This document shows, piece after piece, positions 12,238 to 24,978 of a stretch of DNA of 64,000 bases. Under the pieces are notes generated by a model. It was not told where the DNA came from. It was given only the letters and a program-made list of their open reading frames with translations, and made no database searches. The translations under genes were made by a program, and so were the position numbers. Source of the stretch: Dirofilaria immitis (Eukaryota > Nematoda > Chromadorea > Rhabditida > Onchocercidae); the NCBI GenBank assembly GCA_024305405.1, contig JAKNDB010000110.1, forward strand, positions 3,348,001 through 3,412,000, in the 5' to 3' direction. The stretch's first letter is position 1. The number at the start of each line of letters is the position of its first letter.

Positions 12238-15200
12238 TACAATTCAAATCAGCATTAGAAACAGATTCAAACTGTAATTTGATTTACAAATTTGTTGAAC
12301 ATAGGAAATAACTCGTTGCATAAATCTTAACTTCACAGATTTGATTTCTTGTCCTTGAATGATCTATTGATAACCTGTTGTGACTATGCAATTGTAAAAA
12401 CATGCTAATGGAATCAAAAGTGCAAGGTATTCCTCGTACACTTTTGGCCAAAATACTGCATATGAAATGCATCAAAAGTACCAGGCCTCACTTCATATTT
12501 AATCGTCATATTGTGCGTTTTAAAATATGAGAATTTTTTTGGCTCTTAAGAATAGCCTCCTAGGAAAAGTCATTATATAAAATTAAATTTGTACAATGAC
12601 AGCAGTGATGAAATCAAACGATAGGTTGTGATAAGTATGAGGAAAACTACGGCTTGCATATGAGAAAGATATTGCAATGATGGAAGCACACATTTTCCGA
12701 TTCCTCTCCTAAATCGTTACAGCGACCTTTTATTCATTCTGATTAAAATATTAAACAATTTATGATTCAAATATGGCTAAAAAGTATTATATAGGTTCAC
12801 AACTTGCTAAGGTCGATTATATGAAATTTATCCGCTCAGAATCAATTAACGAGAGAGTCAAGCAATTTATAGGGAAGAGAGAGTGTTTTGCAATAAAAGA
12901 TATAAGAAACTAAATTTTATACTAAAGTTTGGAAATCGGAATTCAAACTCCTACTAATTTTCGTAATAATAAATAGTTACATTCAAAAACAATCAAAAGA
13001 TGGGTAGTTGCAAAGAGCACAATGATTTTATCAAAATCTTAAGCATAATCATTGTTGCTGCTATCACAATCTCTTTCCAAATCGTTCACTGACCAGTTTC
13101 GATCAATAGAATTCTTGGTGACGGCTTTGCTGTCCTCATTTTTATATTTCCGTTGAAATTTCATGTTATAAATTTACCAATTGCAATAGTTTGCAATTCA
13201 TTTAATAGAAAAGTGTATTTCGACGGAATATGTATTATTAATAGATAAACAATAAGAAGCGAGACATTTCAATGAAATAATAACTGCTAATCAGAATTCT
13301 TCCCTTCCCTATTTTTCTATATTGTAAAACAGTCTAAATAGATTTTTTTTAATCAGAAAAAATTATGTGCTGCTGATAAAACAATTGTTGAATGATTTTA
13401 TCAATATAAAATGCAGAAGATAAAAGAAGTTGTTTTTATTGTTAAAAAAAAAAAAAAATGGCCTTATATCATTTTGAATTCGATGTGTTCCAGTTCGTCG
13501 CAAAGAAGAATTTTCAAAACCTCTTTAAAAAATTTCTGAAATCAAATTCTAGCTCGAAAACATTACATTCTTAATAATTTTCGGAAAAATAAAAAAATTA
13601 TCTAATTACATAATATTACGCATTTTGCGAATACTCAGCCATTTTTGTGCCAATTGTGTAAAAAATATCATGGAGAAAAATGTGATGTTTACTGATTCAA
13701 ATAAATTTTACCTGATAATAAATTAATCAAAGAATTTTTTTATCATTTGAATTTTACCTGATAATAAATTAATCAATGAATTTTTATCACAATATGTAGA
13801 TATTAGTCTTTTGCTTAAAAATTTTAAAAACACATTATGCTTAAAAATGTTTAATTTAATTTATATTAAATTTTAAAGATATTCTAAATTAGAGAAATAT
13901 ATCTCAGAAATTAATCCTAATTGAATGTAGTTTCAAAAAAAAAAATAAAAATAAAAAAGCAAAAAAGGTAAACAAAAATATGAAAATACTCAAATTTGTA
14001 ATCCGATAGAAACTGGGAAACTTTATGAATATGTACAGTAAAATAATTGCTGAGACTAAAGTGGCAAAACGATAAGAAAACGACCGACTGGAAAATAATA
14101 AAAAAAAAACGAACCGATAAGAAATGTGAACGACAATGATATAATTGATTGAGAATATGTAATGATTAATAGTTGATTAAAAGAGGCATATAGTCATTTC
14201 ATTGAATACAATAAACTTTGCCGAGGTTACCTTCTCAAATATTGAAAAATATGTTTATGAATGGAGAAAACAAAACATTTTAAACTCATTTTCACATAAT
14301 AAACTTTAAAGAGGCATTGACTCAAGTTTGAATAATTGGCTTATTAATTAATCGTTCAGCTATAGAAATCTTTTTTCTCCAATTTTTAAATTTGTTGAGC
14401 AATCGATTGACAGTTTTCTTTTTAAAATCAATGCATTGATAACATCTATTTTCAGTAGTGCTTCCATTTATTAGTAGTATCCGTTGTATGCTAAAATTTT
14501 TTTCTAAAAATCCAAAAAAAAAAATGAAATTTCGTCTATTATTAAATTCAAATGGAACTGCTTTAGTTCCGTTTCTTTTTTCTTTTTTAAATTTAATTCA
14601 CTTATTCTAAAATGTTAAATCTCTGTAATTTTATAAGCTTATATATTGTTGGCTCAACTTAATTCTTCAGGAATCTCAAAACGATATAATTAAGATTAGA
14701 TTGTCCTCAAAAGTTTGTTTGATTTTCCAGTTTAACATTTTTAAATGTCCTACCATTAACACAATAAAGAAATTGATAACTTCATCTAATTTTGTTTCTA
14801 TGGGTAGGAAAAACTAGTTAGGTTTTTAGAAGGTTATGTTGTGTGACAGTCAAATGAGGACGGAAGTTCTAAGGAAATCGCCATCTCTGTCATCATTCAA
14901 TTTTATTGCTACATTCTTTTTGAAGCTTCATCTACAAAGAATCTTTGCAGAAATCAGATAAAATATCTAAATATTTGAAATAAAATATTACTTATTTGAA
15001 TAAAGAAAGATATCATTCCTACATTAATAGTATATTCTGGACATTTCCTCCTCCAAGAAATTCAAAACAATGCTATTCAACATAAGTTATCATTATACTT
15101 AAAAATAAAAGCTTTCTTACAAATTAAAAGAAAACTATCTTAGTTTTTGCAAAACTTAAAGACACTTTTTATTTTTTACCTATTATTCATTTCTTTGACT

Positions 15201-18200
15201 TTATCTGTTGTTGTTATTTAATTTTCTTTTCTTCTTCATCCTTAACTTCATACATATCATCATTATTATTATATTTTGTCTTTTTAATTTTCACCAAGTT
15301 TCAGTGAATTTTGCATTCTGACATCAAATTTGTGTGATGTACTATATTTCAGAAGATCTGCAATAGAATAAGGTGCATGGAACTTCCATCCAGGTTTGTC
15401 ATTCTTTTTGCATTTTATTAAGGTTTGAACTTACTATCTAGTTTTAAAATTCGATTATTACACAAGGAATTGAGTCAAGACGTTTGATTAGTTCTCTCAA
15501 TCAGTTCACAACAGGAGTTGTTCACCAGTTTTTATTGATATTTTTTTCTTTCTGCCCAAAATTTATTTATGCAAAAATTATATTTCTTTTGTTCTTCAAT
15601 ATTCACTGATTGTGCTTCCCGTCATACCGTGAACTTTTTTAATCGTGATAATGGCTATTTTACAAGTAGTTAAAAGTTCTGAATAAATGTTTTATTGCAA
15701 AGAATGTGTAATATGAAGCCAGCTAACACATAAACTTCATTTTTTCAGATTCTGTATCGAACTGTAATAAAAGGCTAAAAGTGAGAAATCTGAATTTATC
15801 ATAACAGAATTAACTGTTGGATGTGCTGTTTATTGATGGTAATCTCTCCGTGATACTGAATATTATTGCATGGAGCTTTATTGCAGTTATAATTAATATA
15901 ACTTTGATTCTTCAAATAGATCTTTTGCATTACTTTCAGATCCAGAAATAAAGGAGAGAGAAGAAATTTTATACATATTTAATTTAAGATTGTTTAATTG
16001 ATATTACTGAATTGAGGTAGTGCAAATTGAATGATTTTATCAGAAAAAATACCTAGATAATATCTGTTCAAGCTCATTCAATGCTGCCTTAACAAACATG
16101 CTTTATTAGCAGCATACAGTTCATGCAATTATTCAGTTTGCTAAAATTTTACATAAAATTTTTTTACTTATAAAATTTATAAATTTTAATAGAGCAGCTT
16201 TTCATAAAAGTGTTTTATTCATTAAGGCAGAATGGATAAAATGGCTTCTTTTTCTTGTCTTAGAAGGAATAAAAGAGTAGCTCCATTTTTCATTTCTTGA
16301 AAGCCTTACAATTACAAATTTTCAGTAGTTGTTCTCCACTAAACTTTTATATCATTCTCGGCAGTCAGTTAATGATTCATGTTCTTCATGCTGTATCCGC
16401 CTGCTTAATGACAAGTATTGCAAATGATGGCACCATATTAGTAATATTTGGGAAGCATCATTTATGAAAACATCGAATTCCAATAAATTGCAGCGGCTAG
16501 TGCTAGAGCATTGTCTATATTTTTGGTTGTTCTTACGACATACTGCACATTATGTTAGTCTATTTCATTCACTCTTTTCATATTTCAGCAGATTGGTTTT
16601 TCAACTTCATCAAAAATTGCATTACACTGTATTTTACATTGATTAGAAAGTTGAAAAGAACGCTTAAGCTTTTTATCTTTGATTTTAAGCTGTATGCATT
16701 TTGACATCATTTTAAGTTTGTCTCTTTTATTATGTTTAACAAGATTTAGGAGTAAAACTAATTCCTCTCTTTCCACTTTATGTCAGATATAATCTCGATT
16801 TAGCTAAAGCATCTAATCAATTCCTGGTATCCATCTTGTGTTTCATCTTTCCATCTTATCATAATTATCTGCAATTCATTTTTTTTCTAAAAGTTCTATT
16901 AGATCAATCCGATTTTGCTTTTTTAACACCGTAGCAGTATACTGTTGGATATTCCCTTCATTCTTTTCTGGATGAGATATTCCTCAATAACCCTAAAATA
17001 TGTATGTATATTGGTATTCATTCTTAAATTATAATATCAGTAAATTTAATGTTAGCAGCTTTATTAAAAGCTCTTAAAAATGTTAATTTCCTGAAGACTT
17101 CTAAAAAAGATAAGGGAAAAGTGGACAACTCAGTCAATAGCAAGGAATAATCGAATTTTGATTTTCAATTAAGCTAAATCAATAGGAGAAATAGTAGTCG
17201 AAGTGGCTGATTTTTCGATTGAAAACTTAGCGAAACCTCGCTTACATCTGAAAACGAGCAAATTGTTGTATCACATTTTCTAATTACCTCCACTATTTAT
17301 ACAAAGTTCAAAATTCGATTCAGTTAATTTATTGCAGCTCGCAGTAATCGCAATGCATTTTAAATGTCATATTATTAGAACGACGTATGTCATCTCCAGT
17401 TATATGTGCTTCTACAAAAATTACAGATTATTATCAGAAAATACTTAATAAGCTTGAAGTTCCGAAATAGAATAAAATGACGAACATTTCCACTCATTAT
17501 GTGCAGATATCATTAGAAGAACACGCTAAAGTTCACTATTTTGATATCATTCCATTTTCTTAAATTATTTTATTTCTCCTTAATCATGAATTTATTCACA
17601 ACCATAAGAAAACTTCAGAATTGATCGATGCTATCAACATTAGCTTTGTGATAGCAGAAATTTGATGATAAAGAATATGCTAAAACAGATAATATAAAGT
17701 TTCTGTTAAAACTTTGTATTGCTGAAAATGTGTTGATCAAAGTAAAATTCGTAACTAAGGAAGTTTGCGACGAATTTGTTATGACATTAATTGGATTTTC
17801 CGAAATAGAAGGCATAAATATTTATGAACAGAAAGATATTGTTTCTTCCAAGACAATTATCAATAGGTATTATATTGCCTGGCTTTGGTTTTGATCGTTA
17901 TTTGAAATTCTCTTTCCTTTATTCGGTCTATTTCCAAAAATAAAACCTGAATACTTAAGAATTGATCATACTCTAAGCCTTTCAAGGTGTGAAGTTTAAT
18001 GTAAATCAAAAAAAAGCTTTGTTTTTTACAAAAATTAAGAAAATCGCCACGGATTATAATGTGTTTATTATTTTCACCTTGACCATTATCTTATGCAAAT
18101 ACATAATTTTATGCGTTCTTGAAAGGTATGATGATGAGATAGGTAAAGTATGGCGCTACATCAAATAACTTGATTGTATTATATATACATCACTCACTCT

Positions 18201-19736
18201 CATGTCAACTATCCAAATCATTTTTTATTGCAGAATGTGAAAGTGAGAAATGTAAGGTATTTTTCAATTTTAAATTTTTCCAAAAACATTTGCGTTTTAG
18301 AATAAGCTGCTATTGTATGCGCAAAAGGATGCAATAAATTGTACATATTATATCAATAAGCTTCATTTCGATAGAATTAATTTGTTAAATTTTATGCTCA
18401 AATAGAGAAATTATTTTTTTTTTTGCATTTATGAAACTTCTGCTTATATTTTATTGAAAAAGCAATCATATAGGATTTATACGACAGAATGAGAATAATA
18501 ATTAGAAAGAAATGAATAGAGCGGAGCAAAAGATCGCTAAATAAGACGCGATGTAACATCCCTGTCGTAATCCATAATACTGCTATAGAAGAGTTCTTCC
18601 ATTTCAGTCGATGTTGTTCTCTAAATAGCAATATTTACTGGATGTGCAAAAATGAAGCGGACAAAGAAATCCTACTGAGAAGTCATAGGAAGAGAACTGA
18701 AACATCGAAACAAGATGTGATGTATTCAATAAGATCTTTCTCGAAGAAGAAGTTCAGCCGTGTCACATGCCTTAATTGATGACGACAGTGTTTGCGCTGT
18801 TGAGCAGCATATATAATGTGTTAGTTACGTCTAACAAGAAAGCAATAGGTAACAAGTGGTCTATTCTAAGCGAAAATGCTTCGCCGATTTTGAGAGCATA
18901 TCTTCGATCTAAATTTTCTAACATATATGGTTGAAAGACACAAGCTATTCTTTATTAACTAAAAAGTTTGATTTCTAACTGACATAAGAGTAAGGTAGCA
19001 TTCAGGATAGATGAAAAGAAAGAATGGAGAAAGAATCAAGTGATTTTATTTTAATTTGATACAAGACTAGCAGGAGAACACTGCAGTGTTTGCAAAAGTC
19101 TTAATGATCTTAAGGCACCGAATTGACTGACAAGAGACGGATAATATCGTGAAGAACCAAGAACTTCCTTCTTCTTTGATGTGGATAGACAATTATATTT
19201 GGAAAGGCTTATTGGATCGGACGTTCCTATTATTTACAATAGAAAGAAACTGTTCCATCAATTTCAGAGAGATTGTTCAGGCTTCTCAAATCGCTTCTTC
19301 CGAAAGAAAGGAAGATTTCGTTTGTGATAGTTGTAAGAACTCAACAGTAGCCTGACTTTACACTGGAATTTCATACAGCAATACCAAAAAATCTTTGATT
19401 AGTAACACGCTACCCATATGCATCTCGTGCGGCACGATATGGATATACAAAGAGTAATCATTTAAGGTACATAAGATAAAGAAACAAGACTATTTAGATA
19501 TATGTGGGATAAATCAGTAGTATATCATGCCATATAGAAAAAGGCGAAACCGATCGGATAAAAGGGAGCACATTTTTCCCATGTTTAGCTATTTCTTCAT
19601 ATACATAAGATGAAGCAAATAGCATATATAATGGCGGTAAAAAATGTTTGTGAGCGATGACAATCAATAATATTCTGGCAATGAATATAAAACAGAAATC
19701 AAGTTTGACATCAGAAAGACTGTGGAAAGCAACTTC
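12238..19736. other. AT-rich interval without a supported gene
   Basis: About 7.5 kb with no exon chain that I can support on either strand. It holds long A/T runs, a 46-base tandem duplication near 13704-13790, and a somewhat less AT-rich patch at about 18.6-19.7 kb with short open frames that match nothing I recognise. The left end is the upstream region of the LIM gene; the right end lies downstream of the IFT27-like gene. Confidence 0.5.
13704..13788. repeat. Tandem duplication, 46-base period
   Basis: A sequence containing TTTTACCTGATAATAAATTA appears at 13704 and again 46 bases later, with few differences. No gene context. Confidence 0.85.
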
Positions 19737-21156
19737 TTAAACCTGGGTGTCAATTATGGGTCTCACAATTTCTTCGGGTTTTTCGACAGATGGTGCGATA
19801 GAAAAAATACTGAAGTAAAAGATGGAACCACAAGTTAGTATACAAAGACGAGATAATAAGGAATTTGTTACGAATATTACCGTTGAAGTGAGATGTAGCT
19901 TCAAGTTATTATTTACAGCGAATTCTTCAGCAGCTGACAGTGAAATAGCATGTCTCGATTGCAGATCAAACTTGCAACCGATCAGCACACCTGCAAATTT
20001 TAATTTGAAAAGTTTTGGCAAATAGAATTTAAAAATTTAAATTTAGTAGAGTTATTCTCCTTAAAATGTAATGCTTTGTGATTTATCAGTTGAAGCTCCC
20101 TCTTCTCATTTCCTCAAACAATTGAATTCCAAAGTAGTGAATTGTAGCCTGGCCTGATTCTATTACAATTGGAAAAGCTCAAGTTTCACTTTTCGCAGCA
20201 GTTGCTAATTCCACCAATTTTATCCAAAATCCGCCATCTGGCATCCCTTGTACTTATATTGATATTGCATCTAGTTAGTTTGTAAATTGCTGTGTTGCTT
20301 AATTTCACGTCTAAGGATATTAATTTAACAAACTCATGGAAATGCAAAAGAAAAAGAAAAACAGCATACTCAATTTTGAAAGATAATAATTTACTTCTTT
20401 GAATGTTGAGTTCTTCAAGATATCCCTTTATAATATCAAGACTGTCTTTGTTGGTAAGATCGAAACAGAGTGCGTAAAAGCATTTTCGTCACATATTGGC
20501 CTAACGATCCATTTATAAAGTTCATGGCCAGCAGTATCTATCAATACTGTATCCACGGTATGTCCACAAACGTCTAATGCCTTATCGTACAGTTCTACAC
20601 CTTGAGTCTAAAATATTTTGTATAGAAGAAATATGACGTATAATATTTTCTGAAATAAATAATACAGAATAAAACAAAAGAAGGTCAATAGTGGTTTTTT
20701 TTTTTTTTTTTTGCAGTGTATTTTAACTTTGTGTTCAAGTTTGCACAGATTCTTTATCTCCAGTACCAATTTTCTTTTACCATGATGTTCTAACTAAAAG
20801 TAAGCAAATTGTTGGTAACTCTTACCATCTCATAATCCTTACTATTAAAGTTGAATTTTTGAGTTAATATTTTGACAATAGTGCTTTGCCAACTCGAATT
20901 GCTCCTAAAAATTTTGAATTGATATCCGTTCTTCCTACATCTGTATATTCACCGAGTAAAGGGTAATTCAATTATACATATGGGGATACCTTGTTATTTC
21001 ATTTTTGCTGCTATTTTTCATTAAGTGATTAATGAATCGGATAAAAATTTACATAAGATTGCGTATAATAATTATGATTTTCCAATTCCTTATTGAGAAA
21101 AGCATGCCCTTACCCAAAAATACTATTTTTTGAATGGTGACATTGTGTTGTTCCAT
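19737..21156 (-). CDS. IFT27-like Rab-family small GTPase
   Basis: IFT27 (RABL4) is the GTPase subunit of the IFT-B complex that pairs with IFT25 and serves BBSome traffic in cilia (family knowledge). Minus-strand exons: 21156-21114 (ATG), 20904-20826, 20607-20395, 19990-19881, and a tentative last exon within 19809-19737 ending in TAA. The G1 loop is spread over exons 1 and 2, reading GAIRVGK then ST. Switch II is DTAGHE, followed by a block like the IFT27 YDVTNEES segment (here FDLTNKDS). G4 is degenerate (CKFD instead of NKxD), and the G5-like end is LTST. Two exons need one extra base each, in the TTT at 20885-20887 and the TTTT at 20483-20486 (plus strand); all phases then close. Length is about 170 residues against 186 for human IFT27. 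The C-terminal junction is unresolved. Another divergent Rab-like protein is the main alternative. Confidence 0.65.
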
Positions 21157-21398
21157 CTTGCTCAAAATCAATGATGTTATCCACTAGCGAACCTACAAAC
21201 GTCTTCAGATTTAAGCCACCAATCTTTTAGATTTAAAAATAATTTAAAAGATTAATAAGTATACTTTAGGAGAAAATTGCTCTAGACACACAAATATTAC
21301 TCTATCATCACATGGGGTGATCAATTAGAGTGTCAATGTTTAATAAACAACAGGAAATCCTAAAATTTAAGCAAACTTTTGAAATCTTTGATAAGGTC

Positions 21399-21505
21399 AG
21401 GATTTTTGGAAGAAGTAGAAGAATTATAACTGAAAGGTGTAAAAATGATTAGGAATTTTTGGAAGAAGCAGAAGAATTATGGGACTAAAAGATGTAGGCA
21501 TGATT
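21399..21505. repeat. Imperfect tandem duplication, about 52-base period
   Basis: A GGAATTTTTGGAAGAAGnAG-like unit ending in GAATTAT occurs at about 21399 and again at about 21451. The copies differ at several sites. Confidence 0.7.
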
Positions 21506-24281
21506 TTCCTGATACCATGGCAACAACTAGCAACGTTCGTTAAATACCTCATGTTGTTATTTTAATCTATCATGCTTACTGGAATTCGATAGTAAAATAA
21601 ATAAGTAGAAATATCTTCCGTAAATTTCAATGATTTTTAAATTTTTTGATTAATAAACAACACAACAGCTGTGCTTTATTGAGTCCGATTCTTGCAAACT
21701 TTGAGATCAAATTTCAAGTGAAGTCATGATATTGTAATTGCACTGATTAGAGTCTAATTTTATATGTCCTTCTTAATTTAATCGAAACTTTTCTCCCTGG
21801 TTTTTCCAAACTTGGATAGCTCACTCCCTCCCCTCACCTTCTACGACTGAAGAAAGAGTAGCTTAAGTAATTTGATATAGCGCTGCATTAAGGCGGAACA
21901 TTTGCTGGATACAGGCCAAATGTTAAAGAGATAAGACGTTTTCCAAGATTCAGATTTTTTTGAGCTGGCATTGTGTGGGAATTGGAAGATGTTGGTATGA
22001 TAACATGGTTTGGAGACTTCATGTTTAGATTTTTAGAAAGGTCAGCGTATAATTAATTTTGTTATTTTATGTCTGATTTCGTGATAAGATTGTCATACTC
22101 ACAGGACTCCTTCGGTTACCAATCACTTTCCATTCGAGCAATCAGGAAACATATTTGTACAACAATGATCGCTGCTGAATAATAATTATTCCTTTGTCTA
22201 TATTCCAAACTTTCACTTATATTCAATATTTCTGTTTAAATCCCAGCAATTCTATTGCAGAATTTTTTTTTGGAAAGAAGTGGACATACAAAGTTGTATT
22301 TATCGACGTTCTACAATTTCCAGCATCCTGCAAGGAATGAAACATCGAATTGGGCAATAAACTGACTGTTGGTGAGTTTAAAAGTTATTAATATATAATT
22401 ATAATATTGAAATATTGCTTCATTTATTCATTCTTTTTTTATATTTTTCTTTTTTTTTCCTCTCTGGAAATCTTCGATATAGCAGTTGTAGAATTTGTTT
22501 TACTCTCATCAAATGCATGTACCACGTTTGAAGTGAGCAGAATTTTGCACTACTCTTCTCTTTTCTCGTGGAATCGTTTTCTTAATAACAAAAGAAGGAT
22601 TTTTAAAAGCATCTATCTCTTATTTCACTTGTGACTATTTAGGATGACGAAAAAAGAAAAATTGCTATGCTTAAATCCTGTTATAATCCATACCTACGTT
22701 TATAACACTGGCATTAAATATGAAAGAAAGGCATTGAAAAAATCTTATGATTATCAAACTTTCTATTATAAGGATTTTATTTCATTTCCTATAAAAATGA
22801 TATGCTTTTTGAATGGACATCTCATATCCTAACAGATGACTAATGTTTCATAAGGATTGATGTGATTCATTTTGCTGCTTCTCATCTACAGTTTATCTTT
22901 CTTTTTGGGTCGAGTCAAATTTTTGTTTTAGTTTAATCGTTTTACTAGAATATGTGGATGATATTTCGGAAATTTTTTTAATTAGCGAAAAGTCGAAATT
23001 ATATGGACGACGGATTATTGTTTCATTCTAAATCTCAATTTGTAAATGATATACCAATTGTTTTAAAATTTAATTCATGATTCAAATTATGCGAGACATG
23101 TAAGTTTCTCCTGTTATTTTACAGCTGCCTCATTGAATGATGCTTAATTATACAAAATAGGAAATTACAATGTATAATCGTATTATGTTAAAGATATATG
23201 TATTGCTGATTATTTATTGTTCATTTACTTTTTGTGGGTTGCATTTTGCAATCCTTTGCTACTGCTTGATGTACAAATTTCTTCGTAAATTTCCTGTCAG
23301 AGTGCGGCTGAAAGGAATACCCTTGTTCATCTTGGTTGAGGAATAGAAATAATATTGAGCACAAAGCTACATATGTTTTAGAACTGCAAATATATAAAGG
23401 AAATATGTTCAGGCAAAACTAAAAAAATCGGCACTGGTTTAATCATATAATAGTTATATGTTTATGAAATGATTCTTCATAATTTGTCCGAATTGATTCT
23501 GCCAATCTGCACCTATATTTTGATACAAATAAGATCACTATATTAATATATTCCAGCTTCTTGATAATCAGAGAAATACAATGTCTTCTTTTCGCTTTAT
23601 ATGTTTGTTCCTATCATTGTAGTCTTCGTATTCTAATTGATGGGATGGATGGAAGATACATTCGTGTAATTAACTGATTATTTCATGATTTTCCTACATT
23701 TTAGCGAAAAAATGATGAAACATAAGATTATTTTCTCGTAGCTTATTGAATGCGGTAATTATGAAACTTTTCATAGTCAAACTTGATACGGATGGTTTCT
23801 GTTCTCTATGTCAGCTGTCATAACTTGCCTTCCTTCCCAGTTCGCCCCCACCTTGAACAGGGATGCACGTCTTGTTTTTCAGGATGCTGCTATTTGAATG
23901 TATACATTTATTTATGTAAATAGGAGGCTGTGGGTGAAATGTTAGGAAGCTAAAAGATGTGAGGAAATATGCGGGGTTTCAGTGGAGGGGCCTTTCATAA
24001 GAGTAAGTTTATAAATTGATTGAATTTGTTGGTGAGTGAGTGGCACTGGATGAGAGACATTCGTTGTTCTGATGACTTCCGAATAAAGGGAAGAATCTGT
24101 GTGGAATAGCTGAATTGGGCATTTGGTTTCAGGAGTGGGACATATTTCTATTGAATTTGACGATGTATCTGAAAAGCCAGCAGTAGCAATAGCCGTAGCT
24201 TTTCATGATGAAAAGCTGTTTAGTATTGCTAGCCTGCTCGGTTAAGGAAAGCATTCGTCCTCAGTTACAGTGAGGTGCGAG

Positions 24282-24473
24282 TAGAGTGGTGGTGTGTGGT
24301 GTAGTGTGGTGTAGTGCGGTGCGGTGTGGTGTGGTGTGGTGTGGTGTGGTGTGATATGATATGATGTGTTGTAATGTGATGTGGTGTGGTGTGGTGGTGA
24401 TGTGGTATGATGTGATGTGATGTGGTGTGGTGTGGTGTGGTGTGGTGTGGTGTGGTGTGGTGTGGTGTGTATG
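24282..24473. repeat. GTGTG/GGTGT pentanucleotide minisatellite
   Basis: About 190 bases made largely of GTGTG units, with interruptions (GATAT, GATGT, GTGGTGATG). The plus strand is purely G/T rich with regular GG doublets; the minus strand encodes a spurious Thr/His/Pro frame. It does not match the nematode telomere unit TTAGGC. Confidence 0.9.
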
Positions 24474-24948
24474 TGAGATGCGGCAAAGATATTGTGAGGA
24501 AAGGGAGGAAGAAATGGAGAGTCTTGTGTTGCTGTTTCTTAACTCCTAGAGGGCCGTTGAGCTGGCGGTGTGGTGTATGGTGGTGTACGTGATTAGATCC
24601 ATCTTGCCTAGGGACGTTATCCTGATGGCGGTGGCGACAGCGAATGTGTTGTGCTGACTCAGAAGCATTGCTTAATGAAAGTTTTAGCCTTGGGCGTTGC
24701 ACTGCATTGATTAATTAACAGGAAGGGGAAGTGAAGAGTCCAGTCGTGGTTTCCACAATGATAACGGTAAGAAGAATGAGAAGGAGGAGGTGGTAGTGGC
24801 AGTAGTGGTGGTAAAAACAAGTGACGTAGCAGGATGATGAGGACATTTTAGAGATGGTCCATGGATGGATGAAATTAGTTTGGATGAACGAAGGGTGCAA
24901 ATAATGGAATCAGGGAAGAGTGGCGGCATTTGCTACTGGTGAGGACGG

Positions 24949-24978
24949 GAATGGATGGATGGATGGATGGATGGATGA
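24949..24978. repeat. GGAT tetranucleotide run
   Basis: About seven GGAT copies. The same unit occurs near 1013-1036 and, inverted as CATC, in the long array at 34.5-34.75 kb. Confidence 0.85.

Noticed and set aside
24282..24473. Telomere-like or interstitial telomeric repeat
   Set aside because: The unit is GTGTG, not the nematode TTAGGC.
24265..24702. 145-codon Thr/His/Pro open frame on the minus strand
   Set aside because: It is the translation of the GTGTG minisatellite, not a gene.
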